A stretch of 64,000 nt of DNA from Strongylocentrotus droebachiensis (lineage: Eukaryota; Echinodermata; Echinoidea; Camarodonta; Strongylocentrotidae): contig JAVYIG010006791.1 in assembly GCA_035222895.1 (NCBI GenBank), positions 1 to 64,000 of the forward strand, written 5' to 3'. The position numbers and the translations under genes are program-made. Below are positions 1 to 11,017 of this stretch, piece by piece. The notes beneath the pieces are model-generated. The model saw only the letters and a program-made list of their open reading frames with translations. It did not search any database and was not told the DNA's origin. Position 1 is the first letter of the stretch; every line of letters starts with the position of its first letter.

Positions 1-384
1 GGAGAAATAATTCGTATGTCGTCGAGGAAATGACCATTTTGCGCATATGCAAGTACTATAGATAGTCCATAGGCCCCAGGTTTATAGGGTTGAATTTGTA
101 GATATTGGACATTTAATTTTGTCGGTAATTGGTGGCTGGTTTTGTCGGTAATCGTTGGCCTCTACACCCCCCCACTGAAAAAGGTCTAGCGACGCCCCTG
201 TCCGTAATAGGTCCATGGTTGTAGCCATGAGATGTATTGTAAAGCGTTTTAAGCACATTGATACCATTTTCCAAAGCCAATCAATGAGCATTAAAGCTGC
301 ACTTCGTATCGGGTGCATCGATATCCACACCTTCTCACGCCAACACATCTCCACACCTTTACAGCCTTATCCCCTCGCACCTTC
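1..384. other. No gene; repeat fragment
   Basis: I see no gene here. The stretch around 198-222 carries the motif GTCCGTAATAGGTCCATGG. The same motif occurs inverted at both ends of the repeat at 4745-5500, so this is probably a fragment of that family. Confidence 0.4.
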
Positions 385-660
385 TCCCCGCCCCCCCCCC
401 CCCCCCCCCCCCCACTCCGAGAACGGATGGACCCCATGCGTGTTACCAAAATGTCCTTTTCGTAACAAAAGAAAAAGGTCGACCCGTATTGACTTTACAC
501 ACCGGACTTTTGCTGAAAAGGGGGGGGGGGGTGCTGAAAAAGGCTCGTATAACAAAAGGTCGACCCGTATTGACTGTACATACCGGACTTTTGCTGAAAA
601 GGGGGGTCGATTGGAACACGCATATGCGTACCCTAAATAACACTGAGTGGGGGGGCCGGG
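385..660. mobile_element. C-rich MITE-like element, copy 1
   Basis: The element starts with a long C run followed by ACTCCG and ends with ACACTGAGTGGGGGGGCCGG, so its ends are roughly inverted (CCCCCACTC / GAGTGGGGG). Both ends also hold a near-copy of GCATATGCGTACC / GCATGCGTGTTACC. A second copy lies at 27790-28196. Inside, a unit of about 80 bp beginning AAAAGGTCGACCCGTATTGA is duplicated (about 472-526 and 556-606). No transposase is present. The pure C and G tracts may be mis-sized in an assembly. Confidence 0.6.
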
Positions 661-2330
661 ACCTTCTCACCCCGCACCCTCGCATCTTCAAACCCTCACA
701 CCTTCAAATATCTACACCTTCACCCCCACATCCTCTCCCCTTGCACTATCACATATCCACATCTTCACGCGCCTTCAACCGTTACTTTCACATCTCCACA
801 CTCTCACATCTTACACTCACGCCTTCTCACCCCACATCATCACATCTTACACTCACGCCTTCTCACCCCACATCTTACACTCACGCCTTCTCACCCCACA
901 TCCTCACATCTTACACTCACGCCTTCTCACCCCACATCTTACACTCACGCCTTCTCACCCCACATCCTCACATCTTACACTCACGCCTTCTCACCCCACA
1001 TCATCACATCTTACACTCACGCCTTCTCACCCCACATCTTACACTCACGCCTTCTCACCCCACATCCTCACATCTTACACTCACGCCTTCTCACCCCACA
1101 TCCTCACACTCACGCCTTCTCACCCCACACCCTCACATCTTACACTCACGTCTTCTCACCCCACACCCTCACATCTTACACTCACGCCTTCTCACCCCAC
1201 ACCCTCACATCTTACACTCACGCCTTCTCACCCCACACCCTCACATCTTACACTCACGCCTTCTCACCCCACATCCTCACACTCACGCCTTCTCACCCCA
1301 CACCCTCACATCTTACACTCACGTCTTCTCACCCCACACCCTCACATCTTACACTCACGCCTTCTCACCCCACACCCTCACATCTTACACTCACGCCTTC
1401 TCACCCCACACCCTCACATCTTACACTCACGCCTTCTCACCCCACATCCTCACACTCACGCCTTCTCACCCCACACCCTCACATCTTACACTCACGTCTT
1501 CTCACCCCACACCCTCACATCTTACACTCACGCCTTCTCACCCCACACCCTCACATCTTACACTCACGCCTTCTCACCCCATATCCTCACACTCACGCCT
1601 TCTCACCCCACACCCTCACATCTTACACTCACGCCTTCTCACCCCACATCCTCACACTCACGCCTTCTCACCCCACACCCTCACATCTTACACTCACGCC
1701 TTCTCACCCCACATCCTCACACTCACGCCTTCTCACCCCACACCCTCACATCTTACACTCACGTCTTCTCACCCCACACCCTCACATCTTACACTCACGC
1801 CTTCTCACCCCACACCCTCACATCTTACACTCACGCCTTCTCACCCCATATCCTCACACTCACGCCTTCTCACCCCACACCCTCACATCTTACACTCACG
1901 CCTTCTCACCCCACATCCTCACACTCACGCCTTCTCACCCCACACCCTCACATCTTACACTCACGTCTTCTCACCCCACACCCTCACATCTTACACCCAC
2001 GCCTTCTCACCCCACACCCTCACATCTTACACTCACGCCTTCTCACCCCACATCCTCACACTCACGCCTTCTCACCCCACACCCTCACATCTTACACTCA
2101 CGTCTTCTCACCCCACACCCTCACATCTTACACTCACGCCTTCTCACCCCACATTCTCACACTTACGCCTTCTCACCCCACACCCTCACATCTTACACTC
2201 ACGTCTTCTCACCCCACACCCTCACATCTTACACTCACGCCTTCTCACCCCACACCCTCACATCTTACACTCACGCCTTCTCACCCCATATCCTCACATC
2301 TCTACACGCTCACATGTATCTCCAAACCTT
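661..2330. repeat. 36/27-bp pyrimidine-rich minisatellite
   Basis: This is a tandem array, degenerate at 661-795 and regular from about 805. The main unit is 36 bp (TCACATCTTACACTCACGCC followed by TTCTCACCCCACACCC). A 27-bp variant lacks ATCTTACAC. Both lengths are multiples of nine, so reading frames stay open for up to about 600 codons, but the peptides are only repeats of Ser/His/Pro/Leu/Thr. I do not regard them as genes. The + strand is almost free of G apart from one CG per unit. There are no unique spacers, so it is not a CRISPR array. A degenerate relative lies at 38080-38260. Confidence 0.95.
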
Positions 2331-2400
2331 GTAACTTAGTCCTATTCTGTATTTCTGCTTTTGTTCTTGTTTATTTTTCATAGAAAAGTTGAGTTTCTTC

Positions 2401-2590
2401 ACGTTTGCTATGGATTTCACGATTACACCAATGATAAGCAGATAATTAAAGTTAAAATAAAAACGAGTTTATTTTTAATGTTGCCATTTATTTCACAAAT
2501 ACACCAATGATAAGCGAATAATAAAAGTTAAAACAAACATGAGTTACGATATGAAAACATATAGGATGCGACATGACATGTTTTGCTAGT
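2401..2590. repeat. Duplicated flank sequence, related to 42.5 kb
   Basis: A unit of about 80 bp containing ACACCAATGATAAGC and AGTTAAAATAAAAACGAG occurs twice here. It matches the unit at 42526-42970 (ACACCAATGCTAAGCGGATGG and TACAACATGACAG). Because the 42.5-kb copy lies below gene A, this may be the equivalent flank of an older gene copy. The rest of 2330-3117 is AT-rich with nothing recognisable. Confidence 0.55.
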
Positions 2591-3117
2591 CACACATAAG
2601 TACTAATATTAGTACTAATAAATGATGGAAAACTAAAAGTGACATGCAAATGTTTGGCAAGTATTACTGAAGGACTTGAACTAATAATGCAGTTAGCGGA
2701 AGAGAAGAATAAAAAATAATTAAAAAAAGAAGCATATGGCTCTGTTTTTTTAAAACATACCAAATATGTCTCCCCTAGAGGGTAAAAAATGAAATTATGT
2801 TTACAAACTTCATGCAGCATGATATGAAAGACAGTTCATGCTTTGGTTTGTTTCAGATATTACATGATATTAATAAGTCCATCAGATAATCAATTTCTTC
2901 AAACTACACTATAGATGTTAAATCAGTTTGCTTTGCTCTTTGCTTTGAATTACAGTGTCTTTCTATAATATCACTTACATACAATGTAAGCTAAACGCAA
3001 GAAATTGAATTAGAATATTTTTAAAGAAATATCCCCAGCCTTTTAGCATTCAAACTAAGGTAATTCTAAGACATCACGGATCCTCCTGACAATGTTTTAG
3101 GTGTTAAAACTAGAAAC

Positions 3118-3222
3118 AATTCGTCCTTGTTTTCACGAAGTGACGGTAGTGAGGAAAATCGTAACGCAAAGTGAATGCAATTTTTTGTCACTACCGTCAC
3201 TTCGTGAAAACAGCGACGAATT
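3118..3222. repeat. 35-bp-arm hairpin
   Basis: The arms at 3118-3152 and 3188-3222 are inverted copies of each other with two mismatches (core TTTTCACGAAGTGACGGTAG), separated by 35 bases. It could be a tiny fold-back element or a structured transcript. There is no coding content. Confidence 0.8.
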
Positions 3223-4744
3223 ATCCTCTACTGGAATAGGAGACTGTTTAAAAAGACAACAATTTATGATACAAGTTTCTTTTACAAGTTACACAACAGT
3301 TCTAAATGCTCTTAATTAAATATGAATAAATTAATGATTAATCTTTACTCTTGATGCGCTTATATCACAGGTGACTAACAGTATATATTACACGTTAAAT
3401 TGCAAATTGCTCTAACAGGTATGTGGATATCAAATGTTCAGAGCATAAATAAAGCTTTTCTATTTTATATTTGTGTAACATTATAGATTCATAGTAGTTA
3501 GTACATCATTGCGTACAGGATATTTGCTCAAATTGACAATAGACGATGGTATATAAATAAGCAAATGATAAAAGGACAATCAGTAAGCCCATTCATATTA
3601 CACACCTCCTGCTTATAAATACATGTACCGGTATATGCTTAAGTTTGAGGAAGATTCAATAATATAATTAATTAAATTCAATTCAATTCTTTCTATTCAT
3701 CCAAATTCACAGAAATACATGGAAATTTGTTTTGGTCACACACTGTAAAAATAAGTAAGATATATATGAAAAACTTTATCGTTGTGTTTATTATCACAGA
3801 AGAACCATCAAAATAAAAGATAGACAACATAGCAATATTCTTATTATTACACATTGAAAATGATGAAAAGGATAGAACATCAGAAAGGGTATTCATTAAT
3901 GCCTTTTCTTTTTTATGTAAATTTTGGTGGGAGGGTCAAGCATTTGAAAAGTATTTGTACATACATGTTATTACATGTGAGGGTAATTCATCAAATGAAA
4001 GAAAAAATACATTAATTAATGCATTTTGGAGAGGCTTCACATTATTTTAATGATTTGCATGCTTCATTGCCCCCACAAATTGGTATTCCCTTTTCTAGTA
4101 ATTTACACATTTTGCAGATTTACAGCCATTTGAACACGTTTTACAAGTTTTCCTTTTAGGAAGCTGACAAAATAAAAACATACTTGCAGCCCTTGTGCTC
4201 ATAAATTGTATGAATATATACAACCAATATTAAAGATAGAGACGGGTTCTGGTCATGCGATTGCGTTGTGAAAGAAAAGTTGTGGAATGGCTTAGAAAAG
4301 GTTGATCATCTAGCATATAAGTATTGGTGTGCACGGCAAGGTTCTGGAATCATCAAAATTATAAGAAATTTGGCCCAGTCTTGGTAAAGTTACAAGCACA
4401 TATGGGACTACACGAACATGTGGCATAAATATCTGTCCCGATTTTGATGATGTTACATGCCATATTTAGATATTAACGCATTTGAAGAGCCATGCTTTTC
4501 AAGGAACATTTTTTTATCTGATGTTCTTCCACACTTGCATAATACAATGATAACGCTCATAAAATATTTTCCCTCTATTCCAGAACTCAACCTTCTCTTT
4601 AAAGCCTATTTCATAAAATAGTGTTGAATAATGGCAGGAGTAGTCCTTTCTACACAGCTCAATTATCTTCATGTAGTCCTCTTATTTTGAGATAAAAATC
4701 CATATTTCACATAGGTTTTGAACAAATAGTTTACTTTGCTTGAT
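3223..4744. other. AT-rich intergenic stretch
   Basis: No gene is recognised. A (TTCAA)n-like stretch near 3672-3690 looks like a retroelement tail. The block at about 4215-4420 is clearly similar to 49070-49220 (shared GGTTCTGGAATCATCAAAAT and AATTTGGCCCAGTCTTGG), in the same orientation. That sequence belongs to gene A's last intron, so this may be a third, older copy of the duplicated segment. Confidence 0.5.
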
Positions 4745-5500
4745 TTGATCATGGACCTATTTCGGATGGACATTCAACGTGATTCTTTCTTTGATCCTAT
4801 GATAGTCACCGCCTTCTGATTATGTGCATCTTAATGAGAGCATTCAGCTCTTTCAACAATAACGACTGTGTAAGCATCTTCGGTCATTGACAAAGGAGCA
4901 GTTTCCCTCTCTTGGGTTTTGTTTGGATGGTGTGCTCTGTAAGAGTGTGACTTAAATAAAAACATCCCCAACGGGGAGCAGCAAAGTTGAAAAGCAGACG
5001 ATTTGGGCGATATTAAATGTATTATTACTGATTCGCAAACTTTCGCACACACCCATGACCTTATAAAACAATTAGAAAGCCATGATCTTTATAAGCCCTG
5101 TGCGTTGTAACTCTGGAATATTATGAGGAAATAGGGGGAAACAGGATTTTAAATCACAACCCCAAAATCCAAAAATAACCTCTATCTGGTAATATCAACA
5201 TGTTTCTCAAAATAAAATACATGTACAGTACACGGAACAACAATTTCCGATTATAAGCCAGAACTGCACATCGATTTTCCATGATTTAGGCAAGTAATTA
5301 TCTTCTGCGCATGTAGATTAACATGTGTAAAATCACTATCCTGATTCTGTCCCAGCTTTTTGGCGGTGACCATGATGAGATCAAAGTGAAGAAACATGAA
5401 CGGAATGTTATTGAGACGACATTGACGGAGACAATCACAAGAATTCGTTAATAAACCGATGAATGTCCATCCGTAATAGGTCCATGATTTTATCAACTTG
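4745..5500. mobile_element. DNA element with ~30-bp inverted ends
   Basis: The left end near 4748-4775 (ATCATGGACCTATTTCGGAT) is repeated inverted near 5462-5490 (ATCCGTAATAGGTCCATGAT). About 700 bp lie between, with no transposase. A third copy of the end motif sits at 198-222. The superfamily is unknown. Confidence 0.5.
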
Positions 5501-5654
5501 ATATACCTGTGCCATATCCTTTAACATGTACAAGTAGACTGGGTATTGTTGAAGTGGGTTATTTTTAGTTGAACGTACCAAATAGCTTAAACGACCATAT
5601 AACCTTTTAGTCATATGGCATCATTTGGAATGAAAAATGAAAACCTGATGAAGG

Positions 5655-5925
5655 TTATTATGCTTGATGAATGAACTTGAATTATGTTATTTTATTTTAC
5701 CGTTACATGATTGTTATTTTCTTCATGCCACAAAGTTCAACATACATGCAATCATTCTATAAGTTATTATGCTTGATGAATGAACTTGAATTATGTTATT
5801 TTATTTTACCGTTACATGATTGTTATTTTCTTCATGCCACAAAGTTCAACATACATGCAATCATTCTATAAGTTATTATGCTTGATGGATGAACTTGAAT
5901 TATGTTATGTTATTTTACTGTTACT
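5655..5925. repeat. 110-bp tandem repeat, 2.4 copies
   Basis: Units begin ATGCTTGATGAATGAACTTG at about 5659 and 5769, with a partial third unit at 5879 carrying a GATGGATG variant. The first two copies are nearly identical, which suggests a recent duplication. A short open frame across it is an accident of the repeat. Confidence 0.9.
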
Positions 5926-5989
5926 TCTTAAATCTATTTATATGTAACACCAGTGGATGTGGAGAACCTCATGACAGAATGGAAATTCT

Positions 5990-6125
5990 TTTAGGTAATC
6001 CTCAGGCGTCCGCTGGTGGCATTTTCACTGTCTTGTAACTCTTAATGTTATATGCCCTGTGTTGTCATTTCTATTTTGTTTATACATGTACATGTACCTG
6101 GAAATCAAATAAATTTCAAATTTCA
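5990..6125 (+). mobile_element. Probable LINE 3' tail
   Basis: The sequence ends in AATCAAATAAATTTCAAATTTCAAA, in short overlapping TTTCAAA repeats, like the tails of CR1-type LINEs. No coding part is visible. The following stretch to 6680 holds nothing I recognise. Confidence 0.35.
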
Positions 6126-6689
6126 AAGGGCAAAACACATAACAAGGTAAATTACAAGAGAAGAGGTTGAAAAATTGAAATCCGCCTTTCTCACATCAAC
6201 CTTTGCCCCTTATTTGAAATAGTAAGAGTATAAAAATGTCAGTTAACAGTATAATTTGAAGGTACCTTGTGCACACATTTCCTACCGACGCACTAAAACC
6301 TGTGCATCATTTGTATACTGAAGCAGCCAGCAATGTCTTTGATCACAAATGTGGCCTAAAAATTGTATGTTTAAAAATTATATTTTAAAGAAAATAGTTT
6401 TAACACAAGTATGTATTGTGAAATCGTTACTTGCAGATATAATGAACAATAGAAATTTGCAAACTATGAGTTAACAATAAAATTGTGTAACGTCCGAAAG
6501 ATCCTTCCTTGCAATTACAAAAATTCATTGAAAGTGAAAGACCTACTTTGTGTATAAATTCGCGTTTAAGCCTATCTGCACTAGTATGGCAAGGAGGGAT
6601 TAGACTTGATACTACACAATACATTTGCACGAACATATAGTTTCTGAAAGTTCGAAGAGCTCTGGAAGGATAAGATAATATTTACAGTG

Positions 6690-7010
6690 AAAAAGTATGT
6701 ACATATCCAGTAATTTCCGTTATGCACTTTGTCATGTTTAAAGTCATCTGCAGAATATTATCCATGGTGTGCGCTCTCCATAGAAGTTGTACGTATAGAG
6801 GGGTATACTTCAGTAACATCTTGAGTAACAGAACCAAGTTGTGGTATTTGGTCTTTCTGTGGGTATAACGAATCATTATGATGTCCTGCGTGACTTGAAG
6901 ATGACTGTCAAACCTTGTGATCTCCGCTTGTTAGCAAGTTGTAGGTCAGCGAACATGCCCCCAGGTGTGAATTGTCTGAACTTGTGTTTTATCCGGCCAG
7001 TAGAAAAGTG
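6690..7010 (-). pseudogene. Gene B cytoplasmic-tail relic
   Basis: On the minus strand this aligns with codons from the middle of gene A's tail exon (about 44340-44600). Conserved pieces include the equivalents of NSHLGACSL, EVYP and SADDFKHDKVH. The copy is broken. There is an in-frame TGA after the SGDHKV segment, a two-base loss just before the HHGYYSADDF region, and a TAT-to-TAA change at the first tyrosine of that region. The 5' part of the exon and its splice acceptor are missing: the homology jumps from here to intron sequence at 7060, which corresponds to 45746 in gene A. The tail of gene B therefore cannot be made from this exon. Confidence 0.75.
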
Positions 7011-7883
7011 AAGCAGATGCAATACTATAGATTGAATGATAAGTTGATGATCGTGCATGATATAAAAAATGCTAATAATGCTGCATGATTAACCCAATGC
7101 TGGTTATGACATGCATAATGCCCAATGGTCAAAAGATGCTGATGAACATGATGCATCTGTCTACCCACCATAAGGCTTGTGTAATGATAATAATCTGTTC
7201 TTGTATAGCATATAACACATGATATATAGCGTCCCTACACACTTCCCTAGAGCCTTGGAAATTATAGCTCCGGCAGCCATCTCAGCGCACAGTGCATTTC
7301 AATGAATAATCTTCCCACAACACCTCTACGTGTACCGTGAATACGATTGGAAGTCTTGTTAAAGAGTACTATTATTTTCTAATTCAATCTTCTTCAATTA
7401 TCTTGGTCTATTATGCACGCATTGTTAACCCGATTCCAGATTATCTATCGCTGCAGTAGGCCTATGGTTTATTGATCTTGTCTACATATTTCAACCTTGA
7501 TGAGCTAGTTCCCATTTCCTTTTGAAATGTCTTAACCTCATCACAATATTTAATTTTATAAAATCTTAGATGATTAGTCTTTTTTTACATGACTTGCAAA
7601 TTAAGACTGATCATACCAAGTTGTGATTGAGGAAATTCCTTGTGCATAACATACTACATGCCATTTTCATATTCAACAATCTTTGGCTGTGTGCATTAAG
7701 ACTTGTGTTAGTGGAATATGTTTGAGTCACAAGCAGTGGAACGGCATAGTCGATCAATTGTTCATGTTATCATTTCAAATATTCTTATTTTGACACACAT
7801 GAAGAGGGATGCGTTAGTAGCAGATTTGAATATCAAAGCATCTCAGAAATCGCTATAAGGACAGTTTTGACTACAGTTTCGTA

Positions 7884-8125
7884 GAGGAGTCGTGGTCGAG
7901 TGGATATGTCACCGGGCAGTGGGCCAAGAGTCTGCGGTTCGAGGGCCGCAGGAGCACTAACTCCCTTTGACATTTTACCAACTGGCAGGAATTAATTCCT
8001 TAAAACGCTGTAGCGCAGTATTGGCAGCTAAAGCCGGGGTAATAACTGTGGAGCGCCAGGAGTGTCAAGTCTGACAGGTCTACAGGAGCGCTATACAAGA
8101 ACCCACTTATTATCATTGATATTAC
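7884..8125 (+). mobile_element. tRNA-derived SINE
   Basis: The head contains an A-box-like TGGTCGAGTGG (7893-7903) and a B-box GGTTCGAGG (7936-7944) about 43 nt apart, as in Ser/Leu-type tRNA genes. It ends near GCGCTATACAAGAACCCACT. The paralogous site near 48300-48370 lacks it. The loops and anticodon arm do not fold as a working tRNA, so I call it a SINE. Confidence 0.65.
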
Positions 8126-8890
8126 AAACATATTTTTAAAATCATATTCCAGGAAATGAAATTAGATTTCACACAGAGCTTCCCACAATTATGGTGACGG
8201 TGTTTTGCTATTAGAGGTTTGTAGTGAAAGTTTCAGAGAATGAAAGGCCTCTACCTTACAACTCTAAAAAATACCTTTAACCACTTTACAAATGTTCATT
8301 TCAATTCGCTCTGTGCTCCTTTACATCCCATTTCTGGTAATTTAGCGAATAGGTGTTAGGCATCAGGGCTAAGTTTAATACTAGAGCCCATGGTACTCCA
8401 AAACTTTGAAACTAAATAATAAATTAGTTGTAACATGATTATTTTTGAACTATGCCTACAATGGTCCTCTGGGGCAGTATGCCTGATAAATCTCTATATT
8501 TATTTATATCATTATGGATACATGTGTGTTACAGTTTACACTTTGGTGTTTTTAAGATAAATTAAAAGAATATTGGCTATATTTTGTTGTTATGCCGCTC
8601 CTTTACAAAGGATATTGAAGGGTAATAAATGCATGCAATAGAGTAATGCATAGATTGAAGATAGCCATGCCTAGATTGTACAAACACATTCTCCAAAGCC
8701 CAAAATTTACAAATCTTACCTTCAGGTAGTATTATTCCATCCCAGTCAATACTGTACGTGGTCACTGAAGCTGTACCTGTAAGTATGGTAATATGCAGAT
8801 ATTGATTTATGCTTGTTTTTTCCCCAACAAATCCATCTTAATTTCCTACTTAAATGGAACGCAAAACACTCATTAAAATTACACGGCAAG

Positions 8891-9093
8891 CAGTGAAAAA
8901 AATACACGGGGGCTCAGGGCGAATTTGCCCCCGAAATGCCCAAAAGAGCCCCCGAAAATCAGAAAAGAGCCCCCGTGAATTTGCATTGAGTTCAATGCAA
9001 GCCAAATTTTAGAGTGCTACTTTTATGCAGGCAAGCTTGAAAAGTAGCCCCCGAAAAGTAGCCCCCGAAAAGTAAATATTATTTTTTTCCCTG
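8891..9093. mobile_element. hAT-type MITE, copy 1
   Basis: The ends are CAGTGAAAAAAATA and, inverted, CAGGGAAAAAAATAATA. The flanks ACGGCAAG (8883-8890) and ACCGCAAG (9094-9101) form an 8-bp target duplication with one difference. Gene A's corresponding intron (about 49040-49060) is an empty site. A second, inverted copy lies at 23606-23797. Its body holds runs such as GAAAAGTAGCCCCCG. It has no transposase, so it is non-autonomous. Confidence 0.85.
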
Positions 9094-9369
9094 ACCGCAA
9101 GGTCTATTATTACTGTTCTTGTTATGCCCATGTAATTCAACATCATTCCTTATAACCGTCTCCTACCCCTCCATTGCAGAATACCAAGTCTTCCACAACA
9201 TATCCTCTTTTTTAAAAAGTGAATAAAGTGAATACCTTAGGCAGTACAGGGACTTCAAAGGAAGATGCTTACTTTAGTTCATCGCACCAATCTGTCAACT
9301 CTAAATTATGGAATATGATATAGACTACAGAAACTGCTTATGGAATTCAAAAGGAAAAGAAATACGTAC

Positions 9370-9473
9370 CAGATGAACAACAGCAGCACATATGATGCAA
9401 ATGAAGAGAGCGGTCATGGATGATGAAATGGCTATACCAGCATTGTACGGTCCACTAGTCACTGGGAGAGTAT
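9370..9473 (-). CDS. Gene B exon: transmembrane helix
   Basis: The exon is bounded by GTAG (acceptor) and GTACGT (donor) and starts in phase 1, matching the sushi exon upstream. It encodes a short stalk and a helix containing AISSSMTALFICIICAAVVHL. The gene A counterpart (49660-49759) is clearly homologous. Here the last part is seven bases longer and the exon ends in phase 0 instead of phase 2, so it could not join the tail exon used by gene A. If unspliced, it would read on for about ten residues to a stop, giving a receptor almost without a tail. Confidence 0.65.
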
Positions 9474-9637
9474 CTACACGTTGTTTTTATTAAAACGAAC
9501 AAGACAAAAAGTGAAAACATCGATAATCAGTTGGTAGTCACGTGTCAGTCGTATTAATGTTACAAAGTGTGATCTATCACAATAAATACTTTTTTGCTGA
9601 CTCCTGAACCCTGTTCACTGTGAGACTAGTATATTAA

Positions 9638-9863
9638 AGGGGCTGTAGCATGGGAAATGCTGGTTGACGCTATCTACGTCTTCTTTTCGACAACTGCACG
9701 TAAACGAATGGACTTGATTAACTGGGTCAGCGCACGCTAGCGTCCGCGAAACTTCGGTTTTGCATATATTGTACACACGTGAATAGGTAGGCCTACTGTG
9801 GTTGCGTCGTCCGTAGTCGAAATGTACCCGATGTACATGTAGTCTCGGCATGCTATAGCCCCT
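9638..9863. mobile_element. TTAA-flanked MITE (226 bp)
   Basis: The inverted ends are AGGGGCTGTAGCATG and CATGCTATAGCCCCT. TTAA lies on both sides (9634-9637 and 9864-9867), as expected for piggyBac- or Kolobok-type insertion. The paralogous intron of gene A (about 49905-49960) lacks it. There is no coding content. Confidence 0.8.
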
Positions 9864-10688
9864 TTAATAAATAAATTTGGGTCTCGCAGAAAATGGAACA
9901 TTTCATACATATTATAGATTAATGCATATATGTATAATATAGTGGAAACAATGCTTTCATTTACTTTATCTACCACACTGATAACATGTAGGGCCATGCA
10001 TCTCAGATTTAACATTGTTAAACGATGCCTTTAAACAAGAACTCAACTGTCCTTATAAAAAACAAAACATAAAGACCTAGAAATGTGAACCTTGAAAATT
10101 GAGGAAAATTCTGTAAAGGATGCCAAATATTATTAAATTTTGCATGATTTTGCGCTTGGTCGAGACAAATGGTGAATCTGTTATCTAACTGTAAAGCACT
10201 TCAAACATTTTTTTGTATTAAAATCTCAGGATTATCTGTTTTCTATGACGAAAGCGATCATTGATAAGTGTCCTCTTGATAATTTTTGTAGACAATTGTG
10301 TTGTTACAGATATTTTTACAAGAAATAGATCAACTACTTCACCAACAACCAGGATAATTGGACAAATATTGAATTTTAATAATGAAACAGATGAGAGACT
10401 AGCGCGAAAGGTCAGTCACAGAGTTGCTATTTTGTAAAGGTTGAGTACAAATTGAAGATTTCAACTGTGGGATTTTCCTTGAGCATCCATCTATCTATCT
10501 GTTTCTATTATTTGACTTCTGTAAACCCAATTGTAAATATCAGGGAGGAATTACTTGTTAAACTTTATACAAATATTTTGACTATTGTATACTTCAATTT
10601 AACTCTTTGGATGACAGGCCCCCTTGCTCGAAATTGTGCATTTTTTTTCTTCTTCCCCCTATAGGTGTAGCTTATAGCTGCTAATTAC
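9864..10688 (-). other. Gene B intron, paralogous to 49.9-50.05 and 55.6-56.19 kb
   Basis: Intron between the sushi and transmembrane exons. It aligns with gene A in two blocks, at about 9870-10020 and 10080-10680. The equivalent gene A intron is about 5 kb longer between these blocks. No gene or element is recognised inside. Confidence 0.7.
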
Positions 10689-10892
10689 CTGGGATCATTT
10701 CACATGTTGGAATAGAACCGATCCAGACATGAATTTGTGAAGACACCTCTGTTCCGCACTGCAGTGTTCCACTTCCATTCAACCTGTATCCATCATCGCA
10801 CGTGAGATGAACAATGGAACCAAACCTCGTGACATCAGAATCCCAAGATCCATTCATGACGACATCCGTCTGATTACAGAAGCCAACAGTAG
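10689..10892 (-). CDS. Gene B exon: sushi (CCP) domain
   Basis: A 204-nt exon, phase 1 at both ends, with ATCAG before and GTAATT after. It encodes one sushi module of about 60 residues with the four expected cysteines (in GFCNQ, HLTCD, LQCGT and PTCEM) and the GSIVHL / GYRLNG core. Sushi modules bind proteins outside the cell. Length and phase are identical to the gene A exon at 56194-56397. Here it follows the CUB exon directly in the same phase, with no SRCR or WSC exon between. Confidence 0.85.
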
Positions 10893-11017
10893 CTGATACA
10901 AGAAGATGATGACAACGAAGAAGAAGAAGAAGAAAGACAGAGTAAAATGACTAACACTTTATACATGATATAAATAAGGAACTCTTGCCATCATGGCAAG
11001 TATTTTTGTAATTTTAA

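Larger units (their letters stand above)
7060..9369 (-). other. Gene B last-intron region, paralogous to 45.7-49.65 kb
   Basis: Blocks at about 7060-7880 and 8130-9370 align with 45746-46250, 48100-49070 and 49440-49650. Shared pieces include GCTGATTATGACATGCAT-like text at 7105 and 45810. The copies differ by insertions: a SINE (7884-8125) and a hAT MITE (8891-9093) are present only here. At 8706-8772 a short open segment bounded by AG and GT reads TTYSIDWDG on the minus strand. Its gene A counterpart is frame-broken, so I do not call it an exon. Confidence 0.7.

Noticed and set aside
795..2330. CRISPR-like regular repeat
   Set aside because: The repeats are contiguous with no unique spacers, and the genome is eukaryotic.
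489..2383. Two overlapping open frames of about 600 codons on +
   Set aside because: They are pure products of the 36/27-bp minisatellite, open in more than one frame, with no start context, splice sites or domain.
7884..7960. Functional tRNA gene
   Set aside because: A and B boxes are present but the arms do not form a cloverleaf, and the unit continues as a SINE.
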